Notes: generated by a model not told the origin, from the sequence alone. A stretch of DNA of 64,000 bases from Microbispora bryophytorum (GCF_006874465.1 NZ_VIRL01000005.1:248001-312000), one strand, 5' to 3'; shown: positions 8,414 to 16,996, counted from the first letter of the stretch. A program made the numbers and translations.

Positions 8414-9508
8414 ATGCGCCTGTTACGCAACGTGTTCACTCGGTTACTTCTACTGTTCGCGATGGTCGCCGCCGGCGCCGTCGCCGGGTCGGGGACCGCG
8501 AACGCGGCGGTTCCCGACGCGTGGGGGTTCGCCTACGTCGACACCAGCTCCGGCGTGCCGAACCTGTCCTACCAGGCGGGCAGCTGGACATCCGGTGCGG
8601 TCTCCGTCACGCCCGGCGTCCCCGGGGAGTACTTCGTGCGGTTCCCGCAGATCGGGATCCCCCAGGGCGGCGGGATCGCGCACGTGACCGCGATCTCGCA
8701 GTCGGCCGAGTGGTGCCAGATCGAGAAGTGGGGCCAGGTCGGCACGGACGAGATGGTGGCGGTGCGCTGCTACCGGTACGGCGGCGGCCCGGCCAAGGCG
8801 CTGTTCTCCATCGTCTTCGCAAGCAGCAGCGGGGCGCTGTTCTCCGCGGCGCAGGCGTTCGGCTACGTCTTCTGGAACGGCAGCTCCATCGGCTCCGACT
8901 ACAACTCCTCGCTCGGGGTGAACTCCGTCTTCCACAACGCCACCGGTGACTGGACCGTCTGGCTGCCCGGTCTCGGCTCGTCCGTGCAGGCGGGGAACAT
9001 CCAGGTCACCGCGGTCGACTCCGGGCAGCCGGCGCGGTGCAAGGTGGGCGCCTGGAGCTGGGCGACGTCCGGGCAGAAGATCCAGGTGCTGTGCCACGAC
9101 GCCACCGTCAACCCGCTCGACACCGGCTGGACCCTCACCTACCAGCGCGAGCGGGCCATCACCGGTGCGTTCGCGCCGCCGAAGCTGTTCGCCTACACCT
9201 TCGACAACACCCCGGCCAACCCCGGGCCGTACGCGCCGGTGCCCCCCGCTATCAACTTCAACTACCCCGGCGCGGTCAACACGATCCAGTCGGCCGGGAC
9301 CGGCCTGCGCCTCGTGACCTTCCCCAAGGTCGGGGCGTTGCCCAACGACGTGCAGGTCACGGCGTACGGCCCCGGTCCGGGGTTCTGCAACCTGCTCACC
9401 TTGTGGACGACCTCGGGCTCGACCGCCGTTGTCCGTGACGTCGCCTGCTACAACGCCACCACCAGGGTCAACCAGGCGTCGTTCGTGACCTACACCTCGG
9501 TGTACTGA
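8414..9508 (+). CDS. secreted protein with three tandem ~110-aa beta-rich repeats
   Basis: A 364-aa exported protein of unknown function. The signal peptide is at residues ~1-32 (MRLLRNVFTRLLLLF... ending TANA). The mature part divides into three homologous units starting near 35, 145 and 255. Each has F-x-Y-V/T..., a central G-x-x-x-V-T-A-x-x-x-x-x-x-x-C segment with W, and a second C followed by Y/H/N. There are six cysteines, two per unit (EWCQ/VRCY, ARCK/VLCH, GFCN/VACY), so one disulfide per repeat is likely. The ATG at 8414 is preferred over 8402 because GGAGG lies 5 nt before it. It resembles extracellular hypothetical proteins of Streptosporangiaceae; no enzymatic motif is seen. Confidence 0.8.
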   Translation: MRLLRNVFTRLLLLFAMVAAGAVAGSGTANAAVPDAWGFAYVDTSSGVPNLSYQAGSWTSGAVSVTPGVPGEYFVRFPQIGIPQGGGIAHVTAISQSAEWCQIEKWGQVGTDEMVAVRCYRYGGGPAKALFSIVFASSSGALFSAAQAFGYVFWNGSSIGSDYNSSLGVNSVFHNATGDWTVWLPGLGSSVQAGNIQVTAVDSGQPARCKVGAWSWATSGQKIQVLCHDATVNPLDTGWTLTYQRERAITGAFAPPKLFAYTFDNTPANPGPYAPVPPAINFNYPGAVNTIQSAGTGLRLVTFPKVGALPNDVQVTAYGPGPGFCNLLTLWTTSGSTAVVRDVACYNATTRVNQASFVTYTSVY

Positions 9509-9537
9509 CGACCGACGGCAGGGGCGGGCGCGCCGGC

Positions 9538-9576
9538 CAGGGCACGAAAGATCAGGGCACGAAAGATCAGGGCACG
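9538..9576. repeat. 15-nt repeat at the 3' end of recD2
   Basis: Two and a half copies of cagggcacgaaagat. The recD2 stop codon (plus-strand TCA at 9567-9569) is formed at the junction of two units, so copy number can decide the C-terminus of the helicase. Confidence 0.8.
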
Positions 9577-11822
9577 CGGAGGCGGTGGGTCAGCCCCGTG
9601 TGGCGGCGGCCCGCCCCCCGCGTGCGTACGGCCTGGCCGAGCGCCCGCCGCGACCCGACGATGACCACGAGCTTCTTGGCCCGGGTGATGGCGGTGTAGA
9701 GCAGGTTGCGCTGCAGCATCATCCAGGCGCTGGTGGACAGCGGGATGACCACGGCCGGATACTCGCTGCCCTGGGAGCGGTGGATGCTGACCGCGTAGGC
9801 GTGGGCGAGTTCGTCGAGCTCGTCGAAGGAGTAGTCGACGTTCTCGTCCTCGTCGGTCAGCACGGTCAGCTTGCTCTCCTCGGGGGCGATGGCGGTGACG
9901 ACGCCGACGGTGCCGTTGAACACCCCGGCCGCGCCCTTGTCGTAGTTGTTGCGCAGCTGGGTGACCTTGTCGCCGACGCGGAAGACCCGCCCGCCGTACC
10001 GGCGCTCCGGCATGCCCTCGCGGGCGGGGGTCAGCGCCTCCTGCAGGGCGGTGTTGAGCGCGCCCGCACCGGCAGGGCCGCGGTGCATGGGCGCCAGCAC
10101 CTGAACGTCCCTGCGGGGGTTGAGCCCGAATTTGCCGGGAATGCGGCGGGCGACCACGTCCACGGTCAGGGCGGCGATCTCCTCGGGTTCCTCGCAGGGG
10201 AACAGGAAGAAGTCGGGGAAATCCCGGACCAGGGGGTGCTGGCCGGTGTTGACGCGGTGGGCGTTGACGACCACGCCGGACTCCTGCGCCTGGCGGAAGA
10301 TCTGCGTCAGGCGCACCCGGGGGATGCCGGGGGCGGCCAGCAGGTCGCGCAGCACCTCTCCGGCGCCGACCGAGGGAAGCTGGTCGACGTCGCCGACGAA
10401 CAGCAGGTGCGCGCCCGGGGCGACCGCCTTGGCGAGCTTGTTGGCCAGCAGCAGGTCGAGCATGGACGCCTCGTCCACCACGACCAGGTCGGCGTCGAGG
10501 GGGTTGTCGCGGTCGAAGGTCGCGTCCCCGCCGGGGCGCAGCTGGAGCAGCCGGTGCACGGTGGTGGCCTCGTGCCCGGTCAGCTCCGCCAGCCGCTTGG
10601 CCGCCCGGCCGGTCGGGGCGGCCAGGATGACCTTGGCCCGTTTCGCGCGGGCGAGGGTCACCACCGAGCGCACGGTGAAGCTCTTGCCGCAGCCGGGGCC
10701 GCCGGTCAGGACGGCGACCTTCTCCGTCAGTGCGAGCCGTACGGCCTGGGCCTGCTCGGGGGCGAGGTCGGCGCCGGTCCGGCCGCGCAGCCAGTCGAAG
10801 GCGGCCGGCCAGTCCACGTCCTCGAACGCCCCGAGCCGGTCGTGGCCGGAGGTCAGCAGGGTGCGCAGCGTGCCGGCCAGCGACAGCTCGGCGCGGTGGA
10901 AGGGGACGAGGTAGATCGCGGGGACGGTGCTCTCGCCGTCGTCCCCGTCCCGCTCCCCGTTGCCCCTGGCCGGGACCTCCTCGCGGACCACGCCCTCCTC
11001 GGCGATCAGCTCCTCCAGGCACGCCGAGGTCAGGTCGGGCGGCACCTCCAGGATCTTGACGGCGTCGGCGACCAGGTTGGGGGCGGGCAGGAAGCAGTGG
11101 CCGTCGTCGGCGGCCTGCGACAGCGTGTAGCGCAGGCCGGCCTTGACCCGCTCGGGGCTGTCGTGCGGGATGCCCACGGCCTGCGCGATGGTGTCGGCGG
11201 TCTTGAACCCGATGCCCCACACGTCGTCGGCGAGCCGGTAGGGCTCCTTGCGGACCACGTCGATGGAGTCCTCGCCGTACTGCTTGAAGATGCGCACGGC
11301 GATGGAGGTGGACACCCCGACGCCCTGCAGGAAGATCATCACCTCTTTGATGATCTTCTGTTCCTCCCAGGCGGCCGCGATCATCTTGGTCCGCTTGGGC
11401 CCGAGACCGGGGACCTCGACCAGGCGCTTGGGCTCCTCCTCGATCACCCGCAGCGTGTCGGTGCCGAAGTGGTCCACGATCCGCTCGGCCATCTTCGGGC
11501 CGATGCCCTTGATCAGCCCGGAGCCGAGGTAGCGCTGGATGCCCTGGATCGTCGCCGGCAGGACGGTGGAGTACGACCACACCTCGAACTGCCTGCCGTA
11601 CCTGGGGTGGGAGCCCCAGCGGCCGGTGAGCCGCAGCGACTCGCCCACCTGCGCCCCGAGCAGTGGGCCGACGACGGTCAGCAACTCGGTGCCGGACCGT
11701 TCGGTGGCGACCCTGGCGATCGTGTAGCCGGTCTCCTCGTTGGCGTAGGTGATCCGCTCCAGCACGGCGTCGAGCTGCACGCCGGGCGGCCTGCCCGCGG
11801 CGCCTCCGGGAGGATTCGTCAT
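9567..11822 (-). CDS. recD2: RecD2-type SF1B DNA helicase
   Basis: A 751-aa ATP-dependent 5'-3' helicase of the RecD2 family (RecD-like without RecBC). It has an N-terminal OB-like region and helix-hairpin-helices (LGSGLIKGIGPKMAERIV and VEVPGLGPKRTKMIAA, ~85-150). Walker A is VLTGGPGCGKSFT, Walker B is LVVVDEASMLD, then the GDxxQLP motif (VGDVDQLPSVGAG) and C-terminal UvrD_C_2 motifs SIHRSQGSEYPAVVIPL and LLYTAITRAKK. It probably functions in replication or repair in the cytoplasm. The start is ambiguous: ATG 11822 is chosen, and ATG 11831 three codons upstream (MRP) lies very close to GGGAG. The last residues derive from a 15-nt repeat. Confidence 0.95.
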   Translation of the reverse strand: MTNPPGGAAGRPPGVQLDAVLERITYANEETGYTIARVATERSGTELLTVVGPLLGAQVGESLRLTGRWGSHPRYGRQFEVWSYSTVLPATIQGIQRYLGSGLIKGIGPKMAERIVDHFGTDTLRVIEEEPKRLVEVPGLGPKRTKMIAAAWEEQKIIKEVMIFLQGVGVSTSIAVRIFKQYGEDSIDVVRKEPYRLADDVWGIGFKTADTIAQAVGIPHDSPERVKAGLRYTLSQAADDGHCFLPAPNLVADAVKILEVPPDLTSACLEELIAEEGVVREEVPARGNGERDGDDGESTVPAIYLVPFHRAELSLAGTLRTLLTSGHDRLGAFEDVDWPAAFDWLRGRTGADLAPEQAQAVRLALTEKVAVLTGGPGCGKSFTVRSVVTLARAKRAKVILAAPTGRAAKRLAELTGHEATTVHRLLQLRPGGDATFDRDNPLDADLVVVDEASMLDLLLANKLAKAVAPGAHLLFVGDVDQLPSVGAGEVLRDLLAAPGIPRVRLTQIFRQAQESGVVVNAHRVNTGQHPLVRDFPDFFLFPCEEPEEIAALTVDVVARRIPGKFGLNPRRDVQVLAPMHRGPAGAGALNTALQEALTPAREGMPERRYGGRVFRVGDKVTQLRNNYDKGAAGVFNGTVGVVTAIAPEESKLTVLTDEDENVDYSFDELDELAHAYAVSIHRSQGSEYPAVVIPLSTSAWMMLQRNLLYTAITRAKKLVVIVGSRRALGQAVRTRGAGRRHTGLTHRLRVP

Positions 11823-11907
11823 GGGTCGCATTGTCTCCCAAACGGCGGGACCCGCCCGACCGGAACCCGCGCCGCCGGGGACGGACCCGCGCCCGGCGTC
11901 CGGGCGG

Positions 11908-12498
11908 TCAGCGCGGCAGGCGCAGCCCTGCGATGAGCAGTCCGGCCAGCCGTCGTGCGTCGTAGTGCGGGTCGTGCTCGGCGCCGATGCAGAGATTCCC
12001 CACGCCGCGCATGAGCTGGATGGCCGGGATGTCGGAGCGGATCTCGCCGGCGGCGGCCGCGGCGTCGAGCAGCCGGGCGCACACGGGCACGAGGCGGTCG
12101 AGGAAGTAGGCGTGCAGGGCGTCGAAACCGGCGTCGTCGGAGCGCAGCACGGCGGCCAGCCCGTGCTTGGTGACCAGGAAGTCGACGAAGAGGCCGATCC
12201 AGCGCTCCAGCGCGGCGTACGGCGTCGCGCCGGCCTCCAGCAGGGCCGGTCCGGCCTCGGCGCAGGCTTCGACCTGGTGCCGGTACACGGCGATGATGAG
12301 ATCGGCTCGCGTCGGGAAGTGGCGGTAGATCGTCGCCGTCCCGACACCGGCCTTGGCCGCGATGTCGCGTACGGGCGCGTCCACACCTGAGGCGACGAAG
12401 ACCGCGGCGGCCGCGTCGAGCAGGGTCTTCTCGTTGCGCTGTGCGTCCGCCCGTTTGGGCCGGGCCGCCCGCTCCGCGCCCCGGTCGCTGTCGTTCAT
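11908..12498 (-). CDS. TetR-family repressor
   Basis: A 196-aa regulator. The N-terminal TetR HTH is LLDAAAAVFVASGVDAPVRDIAAKAGVGTATIYRHFPTRADLI (~25-67) and the C-terminal domain is of the SBP65/TetR_C type (LRSDDAGFDALHAYFLDRL...). GGAGGGAG precedes the ATG at 12498 by 6-7 nt. It is divergent from an LLM oxidoreductase-hydrolase operon starting at 12700, its likely target, with an AAAC/GTTT dyad in between. The ligand is unknown. Confidence 0.93.
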   Translation of the reverse strand: MNDSDRGAERAARPKRADAQRNEKTLLDAAAAVFVASGVDAPVRDIAAKAGVGTATIYRHFPTRADLIIAVYRHQVEACAEAGPALLEAGATPYAALERWIGLFVDFLVTKHGLAAVLRSDDAGFDALHAYFLDRLVPVCARLLDAAAAAGEIRSDIPAIQLMRGVGNLCIGAEHDPHYDARRLAGLLIAGLRLPR

Positions 12499-12528
12499 CG
12501 CGCGGCTCCCTCCGTTGCCCGGCTTGCT

Positions 12529-12544
12529 AAACGGGACACTGTTT
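12529..12544. promoter_or_regulatory. candidate TetR operator
   Basis: AAAC-GGGACACT-GTTT lies 31 bp upstream of the TetR start. Many TetR regulators that control LLM/hydrolase genes bind AAACNGT-ACNGTTT-like dyads and this resembles one. It is short, so the call is tentative. Confidence 0.45.
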
Positions 12545-12699
12545 CGTATCGTCAAAACGGAACGCGGTCCCGCTTGCTCATCATGCCAGAGCGGCGGGCC
12601 GGCGACCAAGCCATGCGCGTCGCCCCCGCGTATCCCTCCCAGATGAACGACGGCGGCGCGCCCCACTCCGGTGCCGCCGGTGCCGAAAGGACCGATCCG

Positions 12700-13578
12700 A
12701 TGCCGCATTCCCTCCACCCCACTTTCGGGATCATGACCGCCCCGCAGCAGGTCACCTACCAGGACGTCCTGCGGGTCTGGCGCGAGGCGGACGCGATCCC
12801 GCAGATCGAGCACGCGTGGCTGTTCGACCACCTCATGCCGATCGGCGGCGACCCGGACGGGCCGGCCTACGAAGGCTGGACGCTGCTCGCGGCCCTCGCC
12901 GCGCAGACCCGCCGACTGCGGCTCGGCGTGCTGGTGACCAGCAACCGGTTCCGGCCGCCCGCGATGCTCGCCAAGATCGCCGCGACCGTCGACGACATCT
13001 GCGGCGGACGGCTCGACTTCGGCATCGGCGCCGGCTCACGCCCCGGCCACCCTCTGGCCCGGCGTGAGTACGACGCACACGGCCTGCCCTTCCACGACGC
13101 CGCGCACGCCGTGGAGAGCCTCGCCGAAGCCTGTACGGTGATCCGGCGGTTGTGGACCGAGACCGAACCGTTCGACTTCGACGGCGCCCACGTCCGGCTC
13201 ACCGGTGCGTTCTGCAACCCCAAACCCGTCCAGCGCCCCCATCCGCCGATCCTCATCGGCGGACGCTCGTCCCCGACGCTGCGCGTGGCCGCCGAACACG
13301 CCGACCTGTGGAACATCCCCGGCGGCGACATCGACGACGTCGTCGGCCGCAGCGCGCTGCTCGACCGCTACTGCGCCGAGATCGGCCGCGACCCCGCCTC
13401 CATCACCCGCTCGATCCACCTGCCCGTCTCCTACGACCGGCCCGGCCCCACCCGGGACGCGATCGGCGAGGCGATCGACGCCGGCTTCCGGCACATCGTC
13501 CTCGGACTGCCGTCGCCCTACCCCGCCGGCGTCGCCCGGTGGGTGGCCGACGAACTCATCACCTCACGAAACAACTGA
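12700..13578 (+). CDS. LLM-class F420-dependent oxidoreductase
   Basis: A 292-aa luciferase-like monooxygenase-fold protein. It shows HAWLFDHLMPIGGDPDGPAYEGWTLLAALAAQTRRLRLGVLVTSNRFRPPAMLAK (~36-90), GGRLDFGIGAGSRPG (~100) and KPVQRPHPPILIGG (~172), all typical of the TIGR03560-like F420 group. It is expected to reduce or oxidise a small molecule with F420 or FMN. ATG 12700 has GAAAGGA upstream and replaces a longer frame that begins inside the divergent TetR promoter region. It is followed after 15 bp by the alpha/beta hydrolase, so they form an operon. Confidence 0.92.
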   Translation: MPHSLHPTFGIMTAPQQVTYQDVLRVWREADAIPQIEHAWLFDHLMPIGGDPDGPAYEGWTLLAALAAQTRRLRLGVLVTSNRFRPPAMLAKIAATVDDICGGRLDFGIGAGSRPGHPLARREYDAHGLPFHDAAHAVESLAEACTVIRRLWTETEPFDFDGAHVRLTGAFCNPKPVQRPHPPILIGGRSSPTLRVAAEHADLWNIPGGDIDDVVGRSALLDRYCAEIGRDPASITRSIHLPVSYDRPGPTRDAIGEAIDAGFRHIVLGLPSPYPAGVARWVADELITSRNN

Positions 13579-13593
13579 GAGGAAAACCCACCC

Positions 13594-14538
13594 ATGAGCC
13601 ACACAGGCACGGCGACCACGGACATGGCCGTCGGCGCGCCCACCGCGGTCGTCTCGGTGAAGCCGGTGGTGCTGCCGGCCCCCGGCCGTGGCGAGGATCT
13701 GCGCGTACGCGTGTCCGCGCCGGCGACCGGGAGCGAACTGCCGGTCATCGTCTTCTCGCACGGCTTCGGGGAGTCGATGGACGGCTACGGCCCGCTGGCC
13801 GACTTCTGGACCGCCCACGGATTCGCGGTGATCCAGCCCACCCATCTCGACTCGCGGACGCTGAACCTTTCTCCCGACGACCCCCGTACGCCGCTGATCT
13901 GGCGGTTGCGCGTCGAGGACCTGAAGCGCGTCCTCGACGGGCTGGAGCTCATCGAAGCCGCCGTTCCCGGCCTCGGCGGGCGGCTCGACCGAGGCCGCGT
14001 CGCCGTGGCCGGGCACTCCTGGGGCGCCCAGACGGCGAGCATGCTCCTGGGCGCGCGCGTCCTCGATCCCAAGGGCGAGCCGGGAGAGGACCTGTCCGAC
14101 CCGCGGATCAAGGCGGGTGTGCTGCTCGCCGTCCCCGGCGCGGGCGGAGCGGACCTGACTCCGTTCGCCGCCGAGCACTTCCCCTTCATGAACCCGGGCT
14201 TCGCGGAGATGACCACACCGGCCCTCATCGTCGCGGGAGACCGCGACCAGTCCCTGCTGTCGGTCCGGGGGCCGGACTGGTTCACCGACGCGTACGTCCT
14301 GAGCCCGGGCGGCAAGAGCCTGCTCACTGTCTTCGGGGCGGAACACTCGCTCGGCGGCATCTCCGGATACAACGTCACGGAGACGACGGACGAGAACCCC
14401 GGGCGGGTCGCCCTGATCCGGCGGCTCACGTGGGCCTACCTCCGCACCGCGCTCGGTCTCGACGATTCCGCCTGGCCGGCGGCGCGTGCCGCGTTGGCGG
14501 AGGCCGGCGACCCGCTGGGCCGGATCGAATCCCGCTGA
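13594..14538 (+). CDS. alpha/beta hydrolase (PAF-acetylhydrolase/chlorophyllase-like)
   Basis: A 314-aa serine hydrolase. The oxyanion region is IVFSHGFGESMDGYG (~50-64), the nucleophile elbow AGHSWGAQTAS (~145-155), the acidic residue in LIVAGDRD (~212) and the catalytic His in GAEHSLGG (~250). There is no signal peptide. It is cotranscribed with the F420-type oxidoreductase upstream, and the pair may hydrolyse and then reduce a common xenobiotic or ester. The substrate is not determined. GAGAGGAAAACCC supplies a ribosome-binding site. Confidence 0.9.
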   Translation: MSHTGTATTDMAVGAPTAVVSVKPVVLPAPGRGEDLRVRVSAPATGSELPVIVFSHGFGESMDGYGPLADFWTAHGFAVIQPTHLDSRTLNLSPDDPRTPLIWRLRVEDLKRVLDGLELIEAAVPGLGGRLDRGRVAVAGHSWGAQTASMLLGARVLDPKGEPGEDLSDPRIKAGVLLAVPGAGGADLTPFAAEHFPFMNPGFAEMTTPALIVAGDRDQSLLSVRGPDWFTDAYVLSPGGKSLLTVFGAEHSLGGISGYNVTETTDENPGRVALIRRLTWAYLRTALGLDDSAWPAARAALAEAGDPLGRIESR

Positions 14539-14553
14539 ATCCCTGACAAGCGC

Positions 14554-14600
14554 ACCGCGCGCCCCCTTAACCGCCTCGTCACCGGCGGGGGGCGCGCGGT
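14554..14600. terminator. bidirectional terminator hairpin
   Basis: ACCGCGCGCCCCC (14554-14566) and GGGGGCGCGCGGT (14588-14600) form a perfect 13-bp stem with a 21-nt loop between the convergent hydrolase and tautomerase genes. There is no T-tract, as is usual in actinomycetes. Confidence 0.75.
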
Positions 14601-14635
14601 CGCCCACCGGCCGGGGTGACGCACCGGCGGCGCGG

Positions 14636-15061
14636 TCAGTAAGGGGACGCCGAGTTGCTCGCGGCCCAGTGCTTCTCGGCGTCGGAGCCCGCCGGAGGCG
14701 GCGCGATCCCGTTGATCATCCAGAGGTCTTCGCTGGTCTCGTCGACGTGGAACTCCCAGTGCAGCCCTGCGTGCCGTTCGAGGAAGGGCTGCAGCATGCC
14801 CTTGATCCACTGGGCGGTCCGGCGCCGGCTCTCCCGATCGGGGTTGCTGCGCGCGATGTGGTCGATGGCGATGCGGACACCGGCCGGGGTGGGCTCCCCG
14901 CCGACGTAGAAGTCCTCGGGCCGGGTCTGGTGGAACAGCGTGATCACGTAGAACCGGGGCAGCCCGATCTGTTCGTAGTGGTCGGCGATACGGGAGGCGA
15001 GCCGGTGCTTCTCCGTGTCGGTGAAGATCCCGGGCGTGTGATGAATGGTCCACAGTGGCAT
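14636..15061 (-). CDS. tautomerase-superfamily protein (Tautomerase_3, cis-CaaD-like)
   Basis: A 141-aa protein starting MPLWTIHHTPGIFT, so Pro-2 becomes the N-terminal catalytic proline after Met removal. The conserved region KHRLASRIADHYEQIGLPRFYVITLFHQ (~18-45) and the fused double beta-alpha-beta length match the Tautomerase_3/cis-3-chloroacrylic acid dehalogenase-like group. The family performs proton transfer or hydration using Pro1. It lies 36 bp downstream of the SDR gene on the same strand and probably forms its operon partner under HxlR control. The physiological substrate is unknown. Confidence 0.85.
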   Translation of the reverse strand: MPLWTIHHTPGIFTDTEKHRLASRIADHYEQIGLPRFYVITLFHQTRPEDFYVGGEPTPAGVRIAIDHIARSNPDRESRRRTAQWIKGMLQPFLERHAGLHWEFHVDETSEDLWMINGIAPPPAGSDAEKHWAASNSASPY

Positions 15062-15097
15062 GGCGGTTCGGTACTCCTTGAGTGCGCAGATGCGGTC

Positions 15098-15799
15098 TCA
15101 GCGGGCGGTCGAGAAGGTCAGGTTCTCCACGGGGCCCGGCAGCGCCGCCTTGGCGGCGACCGTGACGTCGTCGGCGAGCACTTCCGCGGCCCCGGACTCC
15201 AGGCCGTCGACGATCCGCGCGGCCACGTCGGCCGGATCGGCCTTCGGCAGTTCGAGGGCGGAGACCATGTCGGTGTCGATGAAGCCCGCGTGCACACCGA
15301 CGACCTGGGTGTTCTGGCGCGCCAGTTCGATCCGGAGCGAGTTCGTGAGCGACCACGCCGCCGCCTTGGACGCTCCGTAGGCGCCGCTGCCGGCCAGCCA
15401 GGACAGCACGGAGTGCATGTCGACGAGCGCGCCTCCGCCGTTCGCGCCCAGGATCGGTGCGAAGGCCCGCGCCATCCGCAGCGGTCCGAAGACGTTGACG
15501 TCGAACGTCACGGTGACGTCCTCGAAGTCGCCCGTCAGCAGTGGGGCGGGCAGCAGGATCCCGGCGTTGTTGAACACGATCTCGGCGTCGGTGGCGATCT
15601 CCGCGAGGGCGGCGACCGACGCCGCCGAGCGGACCTCCAGTTCGGCGGCGACGACGCCTGGACGGTCGTCGACGTACGCCGAGCGCGCGGTCGAGTACAC
15701 CTTTCGCGCCCCGCGTGCCAGCACCTCGTCGACCAGCGCCGCGCCGAGTCCACGCCGGCCCCCCGTCACCACAACCACCCTGCCCGCCACCGCGACCAT
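15098..15799 (-). CDS. short-chain dehydrogenase/reductase
   Basis: A 233-aa classical SDR. The cofactor motif TGGRRGLG is at ~12-19, NNAG at ~77, the catalytic Ser in DMHSVLSW, and YGASK is the YxxxK pair (~140). The Arg in STARS after strand beta-2 suggests NADP preference. It is divergent from the HxlR gene across two palindromic boxes and upstream of a tautomerase, which fits an inducible detoxification or carbonyl-reduction operon. The start is ATG 15799. Confidence 0.93.
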   Translation of the reverse strand: MVAVAGRVVVVTGGRRGLGAALVDEVLARGARKVYSTARSAYVDDRPGVVAAELEVRSAASVAALAEIATDAEIVFNNAGILLPAPLLTGDFEDVTVTFDVNVFGPLRMARAFAPILGANGGGALVDMHSVLSWLAGSGAYGASKAAAWSLTNSLRIELARQNTQVVGVHAGFIDTDMVSALELPKADPADVAARIVDGLESGAAEVLADDVTVAAKAALPGPVENLTFSTAR

Positions 15800-15812
15800 G
15801 ACGTCCCCCTGA

Positions 15813-15828
15813 GTAACGACTTCGTTAG
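15813..15828. promoter_or_regulatory. HxlR operator box 1
   Basis: GTAACG-ACTT-CGTTAG is a near-perfect dyad 13 bp from the SDR start. It is one of two similar sites whose centres are 40 bp apart, about four helical turns, so two dimers could sit on the same DNA face. Confidence 0.65.
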
Positions 15829-15852
15829 CGAGATTGCATCACACCCTGCTGA

Positions 15853-15868
15853 CTAACGCAAGCGTTAG
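15853..15868. promoter_or_regulatory. HxlR operator box 2
   Basis: CTAACGC-AA-GCGTTAG is a perfect 7-bp dyad located 19 bp before the hxlR-like ATG. It shares the TAACG half-site with box 1. It probably mediates autoregulation. Confidence 0.7.
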
Positions 15869-15887
15869 CTACAATGCCGGGGTGGCG

Positions 15888-16382
15888 ATGAAGTTCGAGG
15901 AACGGCTGAGCGACCGGGACGCGTGGTCCATCGGCGACGGATGCTCGGCCGGGCGGGTGCTGGACCTGCTCAGCACCAAGACGGTGTTCCTGGTGGTCCG
16001 CGAATGCTTCTACGGCACAACGCGGTTCGACGACTTCGTGACCCGGGTCGGGGCCTCGGCGCCCGCGGTGTCGCGCGCGCTCAGACAGCTGAAGGCCGCG
16101 GGCATCGTCGCGCCCGTCGCCTATCGGGAGCCGGGGAACCGGGCCCGCGACGAATACCGGCTGACGGAGGCCGGCGAGGACCTGCTGCCGGTGTTCCTGT
16201 CGCTGATTCAGTGGGGCGACAGGCACCTGCAGGACGGCCGCCCGCCCCTGTCGTTCGTCGAGGCCGGCACCGGCCGTCCGATACGGGTCCGCGTCAGTGC
16301 CGAGCCGGCGCCGGAGACGGCGTGCGACGACATCGAGATCCGGGTGCACCCCGCCTGGGACGCGGCTAGCGGCGCACCTTGA
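15888..16382 (+). CDS. HxlR-family transcriptional regulator
   Basis: A 164-aa wHTH protein of the HxlR type: CSAGRVLDLLSTKTVFLVVRECFYGTTRFDDFVTRVGASAPAVSRALRQLKAAGIV (~15-70) followed by RDEYRLTEAG, with a family-atypical C-terminal extension of about 60 aa. These are repressors or activators that often sense aldehydes, quinones or ROS. The ATG at 15888 is chosen over upstream codons because a GGGG-type site precedes it and the longer frame would overlap the operator. The 3' end overlaps the convergent RibD-type gene by 17 bp. Confidence 0.88.
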   Translation: MKFEERLSDRDAWSIGDGCSAGRVLDLLSTKTVFLVVRECFYGTTRFDDFVTRVGASAPAVSRALRQLKAAGIVAPVAYREPGNRARDEYRLTEAGEDLLPVFLSLIQWGDRHLQDGRPPLSFVEAGTGRPIRVRVSAEPAPETACDDIEIRVHPAWDAASGAP

Positions 16383-16977
16383 ACCTCAGGTGCAGCACTC
16401 CGTCGCCCTGGACGACCACATGGGGCTCCTCCAGCGGATGCGGCCCGTCGATGCCGCCGAAGTAGCGTTTGCCCGATCCAAACACCACGGGCACCACGTC
16501 CATCGCCACCTCGTCCACGAGACCGGCCGCGAGGATCTGGCCGCCCACGTCGCCGGCGTTCACGCTGACGATTCGCTCCCCGGCGAGCTCCTGCGCCTTG
16601 TCGATCGCAGCCGTCACGTCGTCGACGAAGTGGTACGACGCCTCCGGGTGCCAGCCGTCGGGCCTGGGCCGGTGAGACACCACGATCACGTGGTCGCCCG
16701 CGGGCGGCCGGCCCTCCCAGCCGTTCACCTGGTCGAACAGGTGGCGGCCCATCACGATCACGCCGATCGACTCCCATATCGGCCGGACGTACTCCGCCGA
16801 TGCCCGCGAGAGCATGAAGTCGCTACCGGTTCCGGAATGGTCGTACTGCTGGTCGCCGCCTTGGCGGATCGGGGTGTCCCCGTTGAAATACCAGTCGTGG
16901 AGTGGCCCGACGTCGTCGTTCTCGTCGGCGATGAAGCCGTCCACCGACACCGCGTTGTGCATGGTGACTGTGCCCAC
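16366..16977 (-). CDS. dihydrofolate reductase-family (RibD C-terminal) protein
   Basis: A 203-aa RibD_C/DHFR-like protein. It shows MHNAVSVDGFIADENDDVGPLHDW (~6-29), IGVIVMGRHLFDQ (~70) and SVNAGDVGGQILAAGLVDEVAMDVVPVVFGSGKRYF (~138-173). Such stand-alone proteins use NADPH but usually lack a proven role in folate or riboflavin synthesis. The GTG at 16977 follows GAGGAG by 5 nt. The upstream DNA still encodes the start of an AraC-like regulator, so this gene apparently lies directly behind a truncated regulator. Confidence 0.9.
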   Translation of the reverse strand: MGTVTMHNAVSVDGFIADENDDVGPLHDWYFNGDTPIRQGGDQQYDHSGTGSDFMLSRASAEYVRPIWESIGVIVMGRHLFDQVNGWEGRPPAGDHVIVVSHRPRPDGWHPEASYHFVDDVTAAIDKAQELAGERIVSVNAGDVGGQILAAGLVDEVAMDVVPVVFGSGKRYFGGIDGPHPLEEPHVVVQGDGVLHLRFKVRR

Positions 16978-16996
16978 TGGTTCTCCTCGAGCTTGT

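Noticed and set aside
9585..11936. Very long open frame antisense to recD2
   Set aside because: It is a shadow produced by GC-rich codon third positions; the recD2 frame has all helicase motifs. Similar antisense shadows in other genes were ignored.
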